A stretch of DNA of 64,000 bases from NCBI RefSeq assembly GCF_001641285.1, contig NZ_CP014841.1:310001-374000 (forward strand), read 5' to 3'. The DNA comes from Dyella thiooxydans (GTDB taxonomy: Bacteria; Pseudomonadota; Gammaproteobacteria; Xanthomonadales; Rhodanobacteraceae). The notes beneath the pieces were generated by a model. The model was given only the letters and a program-made list of their open reading frames with translations. It had not been told where the DNA came from and did not search any database. Shown one piece after another: positions 19,172 to 28,666 of this stretch; the first letter of the stretch is position 1, and every line of letters begins with the position of its first letter. The translations under genes and the position numbers were made by a program.

Positions 19172-20194
19172 TTACTTCTGGAACTCCGAGGCCCAGTAGG
19201 CTTCGATCTGCTTGACCAGCGACGGCGGCAGCGGCACGTAGTCGAGCGAGGCGGCCTGCGGCTGGCCGTTCTCGTAGGACCACTTGAAGAAGTCGAACGC
19301 CACCTTGGTGTGCTCGGCATTCTTCGGCTGCTTGTACATGATCGCCCAGGTGGTGGCGGTGATCGGCCACGCGGTCTGACCCGGAGCGTTGGTCATGACC
19401 AGGTTGAAGTCCTTGGCGTGTGCCCAGTCGGCGGTGGCGGCGGCGGCGGCGAAGCTGTCGGCGCTCGGCTTGACCACCTCACCGGCGGCGTTCTTCATGT
19501 CGACCCAGCTGATCTTGTTCTTCAGCGCGTAGGCGTACTCGACGTAGCCGATCGCACCCTTGATCTGGCGCACGTACTGCGACACGCCTTCGTTGCCCTT
19601 GCCGCCCACGCCGGTCGGCCAGTCGACGGAGGTGCCGAACTTGACCTTGCCGGCCCATGCCGGGCTGACCTTGGTCAGGTAGTTGGTGAAGTTGTAGGTG
19701 GTGCCCGAGCCGTCCGAGCGATGCACGACGGTGATCTTGCCGGCCGGCAGGTTCACGCCAGCGTTCAGGGCGGCGATCTTCGGGTCGTTCCAGTTGGTGA
19801 TCTTGCCCATGAAGATGTCGGCCAGGGTCGGGCCGTCGAGCTTGATCTGGTCAGCCTGGATGCCGTTGATGTTGACCACCGGCACGATACCGCCGACGAC
19901 CAGCGGGAACTGGCCCAGACCGAACTTCTTCAGGTCCTCGCCGCTCAGCGGAGCGTCGGAGGCGCCGAAGTCGATGGTGCCGGCCTTGATCTGCGCGATG
20001 CCCGCGCCCGAGCCGACCGACTGGTAGTTGAGCTGGTTGCCGGTCTTCTCGGCATAGGCGGCCGACCACTTGGTCAGGACCGGGTAGACGAAGCTGGAAC
20101 CGGCACCGGTGATGTCGGTGGCCTGAGCGGCGGCCACGCTGAACAGCGAAGCGGCAGCGATCAGGGCGATACGGGATTTGGTCGAGGTCAACAC
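19172..20194 (-). CDS. pstS: Phosphate ABC transporter substrate-binding protein
   Basis: A 340-residue periplasmic phosphate-binding protein. A signal peptide (residues 1 to about 25, ending SVAAAQA) is followed by DITGAGSSFVYPVLTKW. Phosphate-contacting motifs include SVGSGAG near 61, DFGASDAPLS near 75 and VVHRSDGSGTTYNF near 158. The start is GTG at 20194 with AAGGAG a few bases upstream; the next codon, TTG, is a less likely alternative. It heads the pst operon and probably lies under PhoB control. Confidence 0.96.
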   Translation of the reverse strand: MLTSTKSRIALIAAASLFSVAAAQATDITGAGSSFVYPVLTKWSAAYAEKTGNQLNYQSVGSGAGIAQIKAGTIDFGASDAPLSGEDLKKFGLGQFPLVVGGIVPVVNINGIQADQIKLDGPTLADIFMGKITNWNDPKIAALNAGVNLPAGKITVVHRSDGSGTTYNFTNYLTKVSPAWAGKVKFGTSVDWPTGVGGKGNEGVSQYVRQIKGAIGYVEYAYALKNKISWVDMKNAAGEVVKPSADSFAAAAATADWAHAKDFNLVMTNAPGQTAWPITATTWAIMYKQPKNAEHTKVAFDFFKWSYENGQPQAASLDYVPLPPSLVKQIEAYWASEFQK

Positions 20195-20301
20195 GGTAGC
20201 TCCTTGAGGAGGAAAGACACGGGAGGTAAGCCCGTCCTTTCCCCATTACAGGGGGGACGTGTTGCAATGAAATGAGATCAATGTTGCACGCGTGTGACAG
20301 C

Positions 20302-20319
20302 CTGTCATCGGGCCGTCAC
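20302..20319. promoter_or_regulatory. Candidate Pho box upstream of pstS
   Basis: The plus strand reads CTGTCAT, four bases, CCGTCAC, the E. coli-type Pho box layout of two 7-bp repeats 11 bp apart with one mismatch. It lies about 110 bp from the pstS start, in reverse orientation to the gene, and overlaps the end of the RNase T gene. On the minus strand weaker CTGTGAC and CTGTCAC repeats overlap it. Confidence 0.5.
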
Positions 20320-20975
20320 AGCACCCCTTCGCCGATGTGCTCGCGCTCGAAGGTTTCCAGCCGGCGCCAGCGGTTGATGATGCCGCAGAACAGCTCGGCG
20401 GTGCGCTCGGCGTCGTAGACCGCCGAATGCGCCTCGCGGCTGTCGAAGCCGTGTCCTGCGGCCAGCACGGCCTTGCTCAGCACGGTCTGGCCGAAGGCGA
20501 GCCCGCTCAGGGTGGCCGTATCGAAGCAGCTGAACGGGTGGAACGGGTTGCGCTTGTGTCCGACCCGGCGCACCGCGGCGTTCAGGAAACCCAGGTCGAA
20601 GGCCGCGTTATGGCCGACCAGTACGGCGCGCTGGCAGTGCTGGTGGCGCATGGCCTGGCGAACTTCATTGAATATGTGATCCAGCGCCAGGCGCTCGGCG
20701 AGGGCGCCGCGCAGCGGGTTGTCCGGATCGATCCCGGTGACTTCCAGTGCCCGCGGGTCCAGGTTGGCACCCGGGAAGGGCTCGACGTGGGCCGAAACCG
20801 CCGGCAGGGGGCGCAGGTAGCCGTCCGCGTCCATGGTCAGGTTGACCGCGGCGATTTCCAGCAGGGCATCGCGCTCGGCGTCGAAGCCGCCTGTTTCCAC
20901 GTCCACGATCACCGGCAGGAAGCCGCGGAAACGGTCGGCCATGCGTGTGGCCAGGCTCTTGTTGAGGTCGTCCAT
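20316..20975 (-). CDS. rnt: Ribonuclease T
   Basis: A 219-residue DEDDh exonuclease. Exo I is [20 protein letters not shown] near residue 22, Exo II is [13 protein letters not shown] near 122 and Exo III is [14 protein letters not shown] near 183. Start [11 protein letters not shown]-type sequence and length match RNase T, which trims tRNA and other stable RNA 3' ends and turns over the tRNA CCA end. It sits between pstS and the divergent porin; the link to phosphate genes is positional only. Confidence 0.93.
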   Translation of the reverse strand: MDDLNKSLATRMADRFRGFLPVIVDVETGGFDAERDALLEIAAVNLTMDADGYLRPLPAVSAHVEPFPGANLDPRALEVTGIDPDNPLRGALAERLALDHIFNEVRQAMRHQHCQRAVLVGHNAAFDLGFLNAAVRRVGHKRNPFHPFSCFDTATLSGLAFGQTVLSKAVLAAGHGFDSREAHSAVYDAERTAELFCGIINRWRRLETFEREHIGEGVL

Positions 20976-21063
20976 CGGACAAGCATATCAGTCGGGGCGC
21001 GACATCCCGGTGACCGCTGGCCACCATACGGAAAGATGACGGCCATGGCCCGCTGACTTCGTT

Positions 21064-21080
21064 TTGTCACATTCCGTCAA
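21064..21080 (+). promoter_or_regulatory. Candidate Pho box upstream of the porin
   Basis: TTGTCAC and CCGTCAA lie 10 bp apart, about 108 bp before the porin ATG. The spacing is one base short of the usual 11. It is supported mainly by the matching site near pstS and the porin type. Confidence 0.4.
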
Positions 21081-21187
21081 CATGACTGCAAAGGGATGCC
21101 CGCAAACTTTTAACGTCCTGCTTCGCCGACCACGGAATTTCCAGGGGCGCGGTCGAGGTGGCGTTATCCATCCAGCGGAGATTTCCC

Positions 21188-22456
21188 ATGCGTTCCAAGT
21201 TGCTCGTGGTAGCCATCGCTGCCGGCCTCGGCTTCACCAGCCTTGTTTCGGCCGCGCCGGCCCAGAAGACCAAGACCGCCAGGGCCGAGCAGACGTCGGC
21301 CGCCACCAACGCCGAAATCGAGGCCCTGAAGGCCCAGCTCGCCGCCATGCAGTCCAAGCTCGACGACCTCGAGCAGCGCGCCGACGCCCAGTCGCAGATC
21401 AACGTCAGCACCGGCCAGGCGATCGAGAAGGTGCAGGCCACCGGCTCCAACGACAAGTCGCTGGCCAAGCTCGAGAAGCTGGTGAACAACACCAGCATCG
21501 GCGGCAAGATGTACTTCGACTTCTCCAACATCAGCCAGAAGAACAGCGATACCGGCAAGACCGCTGCCAGCGGCACCGGCGTCGACGTGAAGCGCTTCTA
21601 CCTGTCGGTGACCCACAAGTTCGACGACGTCTGGTCGGCCAACCTGACCACCGACTTCAACTACGCCAGCGCCATCGGCCAGACCAGCCTGTTCGTGAAG
21701 AAGGCCTACGTGGAAGGCAGCTTCGACCCGGCGTTCAAGCTGCGCATCGGTTCGGCCGACATGCCGTGGATCCCGTTCGTCGAGAACTACTACGGCTTCC
21801 GTTACGTCGAGAACACCCTGACCGACCGCCTGCACTACGCCAACTCGGCCGACTGGGGCCTGCACACGATGGGTGACTTCGGCGGCAAGACGGTCAACTA
21901 CGCGGTGTCCGTGGTCAACGGCAACGGCTACAAGAACCCGGGTCGCTCGAAGGGCGTGGACGTCGAGGCCCGCGTCGGTTTCGTCCCGTTCGAGAACGCG
22001 GTCATCGCCGTTGGCGGCTACGACGGTCATCGCGGCAAGGAAGTCCAGGGCGGCGGCTCGACCAACACCGCCTCGCGCGCCGACCTGCTGCTGGCCTACG
22101 CCGACAAGAACTACCGCTTCGGCGCCGAGTACTTCACGGCCAAGAACTGGAACAACGTGACCACGATCTCCACCGACAAGGCCGACGGCTACTCGGTGTG
22201 GGGCAGCGTGGCGGTCGCCGACGGCGTCTCGCTGTTCGCCCGCTACGACAGCGCCAAGCTGAGCAAGACGCTCGACCCGAAGGCGAAGGACACCTACTAC
22301 AACGCCGGCGTGCAGTTCGACATCACCAAGGGCTTCCAGCTGGCCGCGGTGTACAAGCACGAGAAGGGCGACAAGTCGGTGGGCACCCCGGTTCCGCCGC
22401 ACGTGCAGAACGTGAAGACGGACGAAGTGGGTATCTTCGGCCAGGTGGCGTTCTAA
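21188..22456 (+). CDS. OprO/OprP-type phosphate-selective porin
   Basis: A 422-residue outer-membrane beta-barrel. A signal peptide (MRSKLLVVAIAAGLGFTSLV) precedes a short coiled coil (AEIEALKAQLAAMQSKLDDL, near residues 44-63), which in OprP-like trimers extends into the periplasm. The barrel contains VDVKRFYLSVTHKFDD, then FVKKAYVEGSFDPAFKLRIG and WIPFVENYYGFRYVE, family features of phosphate/polyphosphate porins. It ends in a terminal phenylalanine (GIFGQVAF). GGAG precedes the ATG by seven bases. Neighbouring pst genes and a candidate Pho box support phosphate uptake as the role. Confidence 0.9.
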   Translation: MRSKLLVVAIAAGLGFTSLVSAAPAQKTKTARAEQTSAATNAEIEALKAQLAAMQSKLDDLEQRADAQSQINVSTGQAIEKVQATGSNDKSLAKLEKLVNNTSIGGKMYFDFSNISQKNSDTGKTAASGTGVDVKRFYLSVTHKFDDVWSANLTTDFNYASAIGQTSLFVKKAYVEGSFDPAFKLRIGSADMPWIPFVENYYGFRYVENTLTDRLHYANSADWGLHTMGDFGGKTVNYAVSVVNGNGYKNPGRSKGVDVEARVGFVPFENAVIAVGGYDGHRGKEVQGGGSTNTASRADLLLAYADKNYRFGAEYFTAKNWNNVTTISTDKADGYSVWGSVAVADGVSLFARYDSAKLSKTLDPKAKDTYYNAGVQFDITKGFQLAAVYKHEKGDKSVGTPVPPHVQNVKTDEVGIFGQVAF

Positions 22457-22466
22457 AAACTGTCAT

Positions 22467-22493
22467 GCGACACCGGCATGATGCCGGTGTCGC
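22467..22493 (+). terminator. Hairpin after porin gene
   Basis: GCGACACCGGCAT pairs with ATGCCGGTGTCGC, a long stem ten bases after the stop. No T run follows, so it may stabilise the 3' end rather than terminate. Confidence 0.5.
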
Positions 22494-22530
22494 ATTCCGG
22501 TTATCGGAAGGGAGTTCGACCCAGGGACGG

Positions 22531-22564
22531 AAAAACGGCGGGCAGCAGCCCGCCGTTTGCTTTT
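22531..22564. terminator. Bidirectional rho-independent terminator
   Basis: ACGGCGGGC pairs with GCCCGCCGT, flanked by AAAAA on the left and TTTGCTTTT on the right. It serves the porin on the plus strand and nth on the minus strand. Confidence 0.85.
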
Positions 22565-22593
22565 GTGCGCCGAGCCAGCGCCATGTGCTCCCG

Positions 22594-22667
22594 GTAGGAG
22601 CCCGCTCGCGGGCGATGCCTGCCGCTCTGATTCGACACAGGAGCATCGCCCGCGAGCGGGCTCCTAC
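22594..22667. repeat. REP-like palindromic repeat, copy 3
   Basis: Near-perfect arms GTAGGAGCCCGCTCGCGGGC and GCCCGCGAGCGGGCTCCTAC, each followed inward by GATGC/GCATC, with a loop of about 25 bp. It sits between the convergent porin and nth genes. It is the cleanest of the three copies. Confidence 0.9.
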
Positions 22668-22689
22668 GGGGCTTTCCGGGCGGAGCGGA

Positions 22690-23331
22690 TCAGCCCGGCG
22701 TCTTGTCCTTGAACCGGCACAGGTCGCGGATCACGCAGTCCGGGCAATCCGGCTTGCGCGCCTTGCACACGTAGCGGCCGTGCAGGATCAGCCAGTGGTG
22801 GGCGTCGAGTTTGAACTCGGGCGGCACCACTTTCTCCAGCTTGTCCTCGACCGCCCGCACATCCTTGCCCGGGGCCAGTCCGGTGCGGTTTGCCACGCGG
22901 AAGATGTGCGTGTCCACCGCGATGGTCGGCTCGCCGAAGGCGGTGTTGAGCACCACGTTGGCGGTCTTGCGACCGACGCCGGGTAGGGCCTCCAGCGCCG
23001 CGCGTTCGCGCGGCACCTCGCTGTCGTGCTGATCGACCAGGATCCGGCACAGCGCGATCACGTTCTTCGCCTTGGCGTTGAACAGGCCGATGGTGGAGAT
23101 GAAGGTCTTCAGCCTGTCCTCGCCCAGTGCGAGGATCGCCTCGGGCGTGTTGGCGACCGGGTAGAGCCGGCGCGTGGCCTTGTTCACGCCGACGTCGGTG
23201 GCCTGGGCGGAAAGCACCACGGCCACCAGCAGTTCGAACGGCGTGGTGTAGTCCAGTTCGGTGGTGGGCCTGGGGTTCAGTTCGCGCAGGCGGGTGAACA
23301 GCTCGACGACATCGGCACGCTTCATGGGCAT
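22690..23331 (-). CDS. nth: Endonuclease III
   Basis: A 213-residue DNA glycosylase/AP lyase that removes oxidised pyrimidines. The helix-hairpin-helix and catalytic residues are in LPGVGRKTANVVLNTAFGEP, with the lysine near residue 120, and the catalytic aspartate in AVDTHIFRV. The C-terminal 4Fe-4S loop has the spacing C-x6-C-x2-C-x5-C (CKARKPDCPDCVIRDLC). It lies downstream of rnfB and metG on the same strand. rnfB-nth proximity is common in proteobacteria. Confidence 0.96.
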   Translation of the reverse strand: MPMKRADVVELFTRLRELNPRPTTELDYTTPFELLVAVVLSAQATDVGVNKATRRLYPVANTPEAILALGEDRLKTFISTIGLFNAKAKNVIALCRILVDQHDSEVPRERAALEALPGVGRKTANVVLNTAFGEPTIAVDTHIFRVANRTGLAPGKDVRAVEDKLEKVVPPEFKLDAHHWLILHGRYVCKARKPDCPDCVIRDLCRFKDKTPG

Positions 23332-23404
23332 GGCGGAACGCCTCCGTTGTCTGCGAGGGTGGCCGCCAAGCGGCTTGAAGTCGTCGAGGTGAGAGAGTCA
23401 CTGG

Positions 23405-23424
23405 ATTCCAGCGCGCGCTGGAAT
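23405..23424. repeat. 20-bp perfect palindrome of the ATTCC-GGAAT repeat type
   Basis: ATTCCAGCGCGCGCTGGAAT is perfectly self-complementary. It is flanked by TGG before and GACG after, so the minus strand reads GTCATTCC then GGAATCCA. This resembles the short dispersed palindromes common in proteobacterial intergenic DNA. It lies between nth and rnfB. Confidence 0.6.
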
Positions 23425-23446
23425 GACGACATGGCGCGGCTCGTCT

Positions 23447-24079
23447 TCATGGCGACTTGTTGCTTTTCATGCGGGCGCGGGCGAGTGCGGCCAGGACCGG
23501 ATTGGCCTGGCTGGTGACATCCAGGGCGGCCTTGCGCGCGGCCAGCTCGGCCTCGTGCGCCAGGCGTTCGCCTTCCAGTCGCGCCTCGCGGCGCTGGAAG
23601 TGCCTGCGCGCGGCGTTGGTGCGTTCCGGGTGGTCCACCCATGCCAGGGGCATCGGTTCGAGCATGATGCAGTCGACCGGGCAGGCCGGCACGCACAGCT
23701 CGCAGCCGGTGCAGTCATCGACCAGCACGGTGTGCATCAGCTTGGCCGCGCCGACGATAGCGTCGACCGGACAGGCCTGGATGCACTTGGTGCAGCCGAT
23801 GCAGTCGGCCTCGACGATGCGTGCCAGCGTGCGCGGCTTTTCCACGCCGTGGGCCGGGTCCAGCGGCAGCACCGGCTGCCCGAGCAGGTCCGCCAGCCGG
23901 GCAATGCCGGCCGCGCCGCCGGGCGGGCAGCGGTTGATCGGCGCCTCACCGGCGGCGATCGCCTCGGCGTAGGGGCGACAGCCGTGGAAACCGCACTGCT
24001 CGCACTGGGTCTGCGGCAGGATCGCGTCGATGCGCTCGGCCAGCGTCTCCACGGCAATACGGTCAGCGGACGGTGGCAC
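23447..24079 (-). CDS. rnfB: RnfB family Fe-S protein (electron transport complex subunit B)
   Basis: A 210-residue iron-sulfur protein. The N-terminal 4Fe-4S domain has [20 protein letters not shown] with a further cysteine in INRCPPGG. Two ferredoxin motifs follow: [12 protein letters not shown] near residue 96 and [12 protein letters not shown] near 126. The C-terminus is a charged helix. Usual RnfB starts with a membrane helix; none is seen here, and no other rnf genes are in the window, so it may work as a soluble electron carrier. The ATG at 24079 overlaps metG by 17 bp. Confidence 0.88.
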   Translation of the reverse strand: MPPSADRIAVETLAERIDAILPQTQCEQCGFHGCRPYAEAIAAGEAPINRCPPGGAAGIARLADLLGQPVLPLDPAHGVEKPRTLARIVEADCIGCTKCIQACPVDAIVGAAKLMHTVLVDDCTGCELCVPACPVDCIMLEPMPLAWVDHPERTNAARRHFQRREARLEGERLAHEAELAARKAALDVTSQANPVLAALARARMKSNKSP

Positions 24080-26162
24080 CCGGCTTGGCGCCCTGGTCGG
24101 CGTCGAGCAGGAACAGGTCGCTGCCGCCGTCGCCGGCGGACAGGATCATCCCCTCGGACAGGCCGAAGCGCATCTTGCGCGGCGCCAGGTTGGCGATGAA
24201 CACCACGTTGCGGCCGACCAGTTTCTCCGGCTCGCCGTAGGCGGCGCGGATGCCGGAGAAGATCTGCCGGGTGCCCAGCGGGCCGGCATCCAGTTCGAAG
24301 CGCAGCAGCTTGTCCGAGCCCTCCACGAACTCGCACACGGTGACCTTGCCCACGCGCAGGTCGAGCTTGGCGAAATCGTCGATGCCGATGGTCGGGGCGG
24401 TGGCCGGAGCGTCGGTGGCGGGCGTGGCGGTGCTTTCGGTCATGGTCTTCTTTTCGGTCTTGCTGGGGGTGGGAGCGGTCGCCGCGGGAGCGGCCAGGGA
24501 TTCCTTTGAGGCTTCGACCATCGCCTCGATCTGCTTGGGATCGAGGCGGCCGAGCAGCGGCTCGAACGGCGAAATGATGTGGTTGTGCAGCGGCGCGCGG
24601 GCACCGTCGAAATCGAGGATCGGCGCAGCGAGGAACTGTTCGGCCGCGGTCACCGTGGCCGGCACGATCGGCTTGAGCAGGCCGCCGAGCAGGCGGAACG
24701 CGGCAATCGCGAACGAGCACACCTGGTGCAGCTCGAGCCGGCGCGACTCGTCCTTGGCCAGCGTCCACGGAGCGGTGGCGGCGATGTGGCCGTTGACCAG
24801 GTCGGCCATGGTCACGAAGCGGCGGGTGACCTCGGCGAACAGGCCGCGGTCGTAGAGTTCGGCGATGCCGTCGTAGTGCTCGAGCAGCCGGTTCCAGAGC
24901 TCCGCCTCGGTGCTGCCGAAGCGCTCGGCGAGCTGGCCGTCGAAGAACTTGTGCACGAAGCCCGCGGTGCGGCTGGCGATGTTCACCCACTTGCCGACCA
25001 GGTGCGAGTTGACGCGCTCCTCGAAGGCCTTGAGGTCGAGGTCCACGTCCACCGGGGCGTCGTCGAGCATGGTGGCGAAGTAGTAGCGCAGACACTCCGG
25101 GTTCAGGCCGACATCGAGGTAGGTGCGGGCCTGGATGAAGGTGCCGCGCGACTTGGACATCTTCGCGCCGTTGACGGTGAGGTAGCCGTTGACGTGCAGC
25201 GCGGTCGGCACGCGGAAGCCGGCCCCGTGCAGCATCGCCGGCCAGAACAGGCCGTGGAAATTGATGATGTCCTTGCCGATGAAGTGGTGCATCTCGGCGG
25301 CGCTGTCCGGTCCCAGATAGGCGTCGAAATCGATGCCGGTGCGCTCGCACAGCGCCTTGAAGCTGGCCAGGTAGCCGACCGGCGCATCCAGCCAGACATA
25401 GAAGAACTTGCCCGGCGCGTCGGGGATCGGGAAGCCGAAGTAAGGCGCGTCGCGCGAGATGTCCCAGTCCTTCAGCCCACCGTCCAGCCACTCGCGCAGC
25501 TTGGCCGCCACACCGCTGTTGGCCACCGGCTGGCCGCCGGAGTACTTGCCGGCGAACCAGTCGCGCAGCAGGCCCTCGAACTTCGACAGCTCGAAGAAGT
25601 AGTGCTCCGACGCACGCAGCACCGGGGTGGCGCCGGACATCACCGAGTACGGATTGATCAGGTCGGTCGGCGCGTAGGTGGCGCCGCAGTTCTCGCAGTT
25701 GTCGCCGTACTGGTCGGGCGTCTTGCAGACCGGGCAGGTGCCCTTGATGTAGCGGTCCGGCAGGAACATCTGCTTGTCCGGGTCGAACAGCTGCTGGATG
25801 TCGCGGCGGGCGATGGCGCCGCCGTCGCGCAGGCGCGTGTAGATCAGCGTCGCCAGTTCGCGGTTTTCGTCCGAATGGGTGGTGTGGTAGTGGTCGAAGT
25901 CCACGCCGAACGCGGCGAAGTCCGCCTCATGGCCGGCGCGGATGCCGGCGATGTAGTCCTCCGGCGCCAGTCCGGCCTTCTCCGCGGCGAGCATGATCGG
26001 CGTGCCGTGCGCGTCGTCGGCACAGACGTAGATGGCCTCGTTGCCGGCCATGCGCTGCGCCCGCACCCAGATGTCGGCCTGGATGTAGCCCAGCAGGTGG
26101 CCCATGTGCAGCGGGCCGTTGGCATAGGGCAGGGCGTTGGTGACGAGGATGCGTCGGCTCAT
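24063..26162 (-). CDS. metG: Methionyl-tRNA synthetase
   Basis: A 699-residue class I aminoacyl-tRNA synthetase. The HIGH-type motif is [15 protein letters not shown] at the N-terminus. The zinc knuckle pairs are CPVCKT and CENCGA near residues 145-165, and the KMSKS loop is [11 protein letters not shown] near 330. After an Ala/Thr-rich linker near residues 560-595 comes a C-terminal Trbp111-like tRNA-binding domain ([15 protein letters not shown], near 600), giving the long dimeric form. apbC/mrp lies nearby but on the opposite strand. Confidence 0.97.
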   Translation of the reverse strand: MSRRILVTNALPYANGPLHMGHLLGYIQADIWVRAQRMAGNEAIYVCADDAHGTPIMLAAEKAGLAPEDYIAGIRAGHEADFAAFGVDFDHYHTTHSDENRELATLIYTRLRDGGAIARRDIQQLFDPDKQMFLPDRYIKGTCPVCKTPDQYGDNCENCGATYAPTDLINPYSVMSGATPVLRASEHYFFELSKFEGLLRDWFAGKYSGGQPVANSGVAAKLREWLDGGLKDWDISRDAPYFGFPIPDAPGKFFYVWLDAPVGYLASFKALCERTGIDFDAYLGPDSAAEMHHFIGKDIINFHGLFWPAMLHGAGFRVPTALHVNGYLTVNGAKMSKSRGTFIQARTYLDVGLNPECLRYYFATMLDDAPVDVDLDLKAFEERVNSHLVGKWVNIASRTAGFVHKFFDGQLAERFGSTEAELWNRLLEHYDGIAELYDRGLFAEVTRRFVTMADLVNGHIAATAPWTLAKDESRRLELHQVCSFAIAAFRLLGGLLKPIVPATVTAAEQFLAAPILDFDGARAPLHNHIISPFEPLLGRLDPKQIEAMVEASKESLAAPAATAPTPSKTEKKTMTESTATPATDAPATAPTIGIDDFAKLDLRVGKVTVCEFVEGSDKLLRFELDAGPLGTRQIFSGIRAAYGEPEKLVGRNVVFIANLAPRKMRFGLSEGMILSAGDGGSDLFLLDADQGAKPGATVR

Positions 26163-26234
26163 GGCGGCTTGCTTGGCTTAAGTGACCACACATTATGGCA
26201 TGGCCGTCCAAACCCTCCGATCGGCGCATGCCGC

Positions 26235-26262
26235 AAACAAAAGGCCCGCCAGGTGGCGGGCC
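26235..26262 (-). terminator. Terminator of the DUF2147 gene
   Basis: On the minus strand GGCCCGCC pairs with GGCGGGCC, followed by TTTTGTTTG, about 26 bp after the stop. Confidence 0.85.
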
Positions 26263-26288
26263 TCCGGGTTCCGCGGAAGCGGGAAACG

Positions 26289-26753
26289 TCAGTTCTGCCG
26301 TTCCCACACCTGCGAGCGGCCGATCAGGGCGAAGCCGATGTAGCCGTGCACGTCGAGCTTCTGACCACCGTCGAGCATCTTCAGGCGCACCTTGTAGACC
26401 TTGCCGGTCTTCGGGTCGAGGATCTTGCCGCCGTCCCACACGTCGTCGTCCTTGCTGACGCCCCACATGATGTTCATGCCCTCGATCGGCTGGTTGTGCC
26501 GATCGCCGTCGCACTTCTTGCAGATCGGCTCGGCGCCGTCACGGGCAATGTCCTCGGGGCTGCGGTTGAGCAGCTTGACGATGCGTGCCTGCAGCTCGCC
26601 GTTGTGGTCGGTGATCTCGACGATCGACTTGGCCATGTGGGTCTCGTCGTCGATGGTCTTCCAGGTGCCGACCGGGGTGTCGCTGGCGGCGAAGGCGGAA
26701 CCGGCGATCAGCAGCAGGCCGGTGGCGAGGGTGAGGCGGGACAGCAGGGTCAT
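26289..26753 (-). CDS. DUF2147 family secreted protein
   Basis: A 154-residue exported protein. The start at 26753 has a strong GGGAGG seven bases upstream; a longer in-frame extension has none. A signal peptide (MTLLSRLTLATGLLLIAGSA, cut near AFA-AS) precedes the DUF2147 body: PVGTWKTIDDETHMAKSIVE, then CKKCDGDRHNQPIEGMNIMW and GGKILDPKTGKVYKV. Family members are lipocalin-like beta-rich periplasmic proteins of unknown function. It has its own terminator, so it is probably monocistronic. Confidence 0.88.
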   Translation of the reverse strand: MTLLSRLTLATGLLLIAGSAFAASDTPVGTWKTIDDETHMAKSIVEITDHNGELQARIVKLLNRSPEDIARDGAEPICKKCDGDRHNQPIEGMNIMWGVSKDDDVWDGGKILDPKTGKVYKVRLKMLDGGQKLDVHGYIGFALIGRSQVWERQN

Positions 26754-26923
26754 GGTTTTCCTCCCGTACGAAAGCGTATGGCGATGAGACTGGCGAGGGC
26801 CGGGGGGAGCGTCAAGCTGCAATGCGCAAGAGCCACTCGGGGCCGTCGGGCCATGATCCAGCGCAGCCGGTGACACCGGCATGACTGGCATAATTGCGCT
26901 CTTTCCCCCCAAAACAGTCCCCC

Positions 26924-28018
26924 ATGACGCAGGCAAATGAAGCCCTGGTGCGCGAGTTGCTCGCCGCGCTTACCGACCCCCACACGGGCGCCCCCCTGGC
27001 CGAATCCGTTCGCGCCATCGGGGTGGACGGCGACCGTGTGTCGGTCGATCTCCAGCTCGGCTATCCCGCGGCCTCGGCGACGGCGGACCTTGCCGCGCAG
27101 GCCCGCCGGGCGCTGGAGGCCCACCCGGCGATCGCCGCGGCTGCGGTGTCGGTCGGCAGCCGCGTGCAGGTGCACAAGGTGCAGGGCCAGCTGGCGCCGC
27201 TGCCGAACGTGAAGAACATCATCGTGGTCGCTTCCGGCAAGGGCGGCGTGGGCAAGTCCACCGTGTCGGTGAACCTGGCGCTGGCGCTGGCCGCGGAAGG
27301 GGCCAAGGTCGGCATTCTCGACGCCGACATCTACGGCCCCAGCCAGCCGCGCATGCTCGGCCTGTCCGGCAAGCCCGAGTCGCCCGACGGCAAGACCATC
27401 ATTCCGCTCCAGGCGCATGGCCTGCAGGCGATGTCGATCGGCTTCCTGGTCGACGAGGAGACGCCGATGATCTGGCGCGGACCGATGGTTACCCAGGCGA
27501 TGATGCAGCTGCTCGGCGACTCGCGCTGGGAGCAGCTCGATTACCTGGTGGTCGACCTGCCGCCCGGCACCGGCGACATCCAGCTCACCCTGGCGCAGAA
27601 GGTGCCGGTGGCCGGCGCGGTGATCGTCACCACGCCACAGGACATCGCCCTGCTGGACGCGCGCAAGGCGCTGAAGATGTTCGAGAAGGTCGAGGTGCCG
27701 GTGCTCGGCGTGGTGGAGAACATGGCCACCCACGTGTGCTCGGCCTGCGGCCACGAGGAGCACATCTTCGGCGCGGGCGGCGGCCAGCGCATGGCCGACC
27801 AGTACGGCGTGGCCTACCTCGGTTCGCTGCCGCTGGACATCCGCATCCGCGAGCAGGCCGACGGCGGCACGCCGACCGTGGTGGCGATGCCGGAGTCCGA
27901 CCTGGCGGCGCGCTATCGCGAGATCGCCCGCAACGCGGCGGGCCGCCTGTCGCGCCAGCCGCGGAACAAGTCGCTGGGCCTGGGCAAGGTGGTGGTGCAG
28001 GGCGCGCCGTCGGCATGA
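26924..28018 (+). CDS. apbC: Iron-sulfur cluster carrier ATPase ApbC/Mrp
   Basis: A 364-residue ParA/MinD-type P-loop ATPase that carries and transfers 4Fe-4S clusters. The N-terminal MIP18-like domain (VRELLAALTDPHTGAPLAES) precedes the deviant Walker A VVASGKGGVGKSTVSVNLAL near residue 105. The cluster-bridging CxxC is HVCSACGHEE near 270. A TGG-CATAAT extended -10 lies 30 bp upstream of the ATG. Its stop overlaps the next ATG as ATGA. Divergent from metG and the DUF2147 gene. Confidence 0.94.
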   Translation: MTQANEALVRELLAALTDPHTGAPLAESVRAIGVDGDRVSVDLQLGYPAASATADLAAQARRALEAHPAIAAAAVSVGSRVQVHKVQGQLAPLPNVKNIIVVASGKGGVGKSTVSVNLALALAAEGAKVGILDADIYGPSQPRMLGLSGKPESPDGKTIIPLQAHGLQAMSIGFLVDEETPMIWRGPMVTQAMMQLLGDSRWEQLDYLVVDLPPGTGDIQLTLAQKVPVAGAVIVTTPQDIALLDARKALKMFEKVEVPVLGVVENMATHVCSACGHEEHIFGAGGGQRMADQYGVAYLGSLPLDIRIREQADGGTPTVVAMPESDLAARYREIARNAAGRLSRQPRNKSLGLGKVVVQGAPSA

Positions 28019-28563
28019 CGGTCGCCGCACGCCATCGCGTGCTGTGCCTGGCGGGCAGCCTGCGGGCGGTGTCGGCGAACCGGGCGGTGCTTGAGGCCGC
28101 ACGCGAACTGGCGCCGGCCTCGCTGGAGCTGGTTCTCTACGACGGTCTCGCCGCGCTGCCCTGGTTCAATCCGGATGACGAGCGGGATCCCCTGCCGCCC
28201 ACCGTGGCGCGCTTGCGTGCTGCCGTCGACGGCAGCGACGCGCTGCTGATTGCCTGTCCGGAATATGCGCACGGCGTGCCCGGCGCCTTCAAGAACCTGC
28301 TCGACTGGCTGGTCGGCTGCCCGCGGTTTCCGGGCAAGCCGGTGGCCCTGCTCAACGCCTCGGCGCGCGGATCCCACCATGCGCAGGACGCGCTTCGCGA
28401 AATCCTGCGAACCATGTCGGCCGAGCTGCTGGACGCGGCGTCCGGCACCGTGCCCTTGCCGGGTGCGGGCTGCGACCGGGCATCCGTGCTCGCCCAGCCG
28501 CAACCGCGCGGCGAGCTGGAGGCCCTGCTGAAGCGGCTTGCGCGGGCGCTCGGGAGCGACTGA
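28015..28563 (+). CDS. NADPH-dependent FMN reductase family protein
   Basis: A 182-residue flavodoxin-fold reductase. The phosphate loop is [18 protein letters not shown] near residue 11, and the family motif [19 protein letters not shown] lies near 80. It overlaps apbC by 4 bp, so a role in supplying reduced flavin to iron-sulfur or redox chemistry is possible but inferred. Other family members reduce azo dyes, chromate or quinones. Confidence 0.87.
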   Translation: MTVAARHRVLCLAGSLRAVSANRAVLEAARELAPASLELVLYDGLAALPWFNPDDERDPLPPTVARLRAAVDGSDALLIACPEYAHGVPGAFKNLLDWLVGCPRFPGKPVALLNASARGSHHAQDALREILRTMSAELLDAASGTVPLPGAGCDRASVLAQPQPRGELEALLKRLARALGSD

Positions 28564-28666
28564 TCGGCCCGATGCTGGCCTGTCGGGCCGGTTCGCGTGG
28601 TATTTTTCCGGGTCTTTGCGGCAGCCGGATGCTTCGGTTGCCCACTACCCGACGACCGGAGCGCGT

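Noticed and set aside
24579-26873. Plus-strand frame of 764 codons opposite metG
   Set aside because: Composition is Val/Glu/Gly/Arg shadow-like and it lies wholly antisense to metG and the DUF2147 gene.
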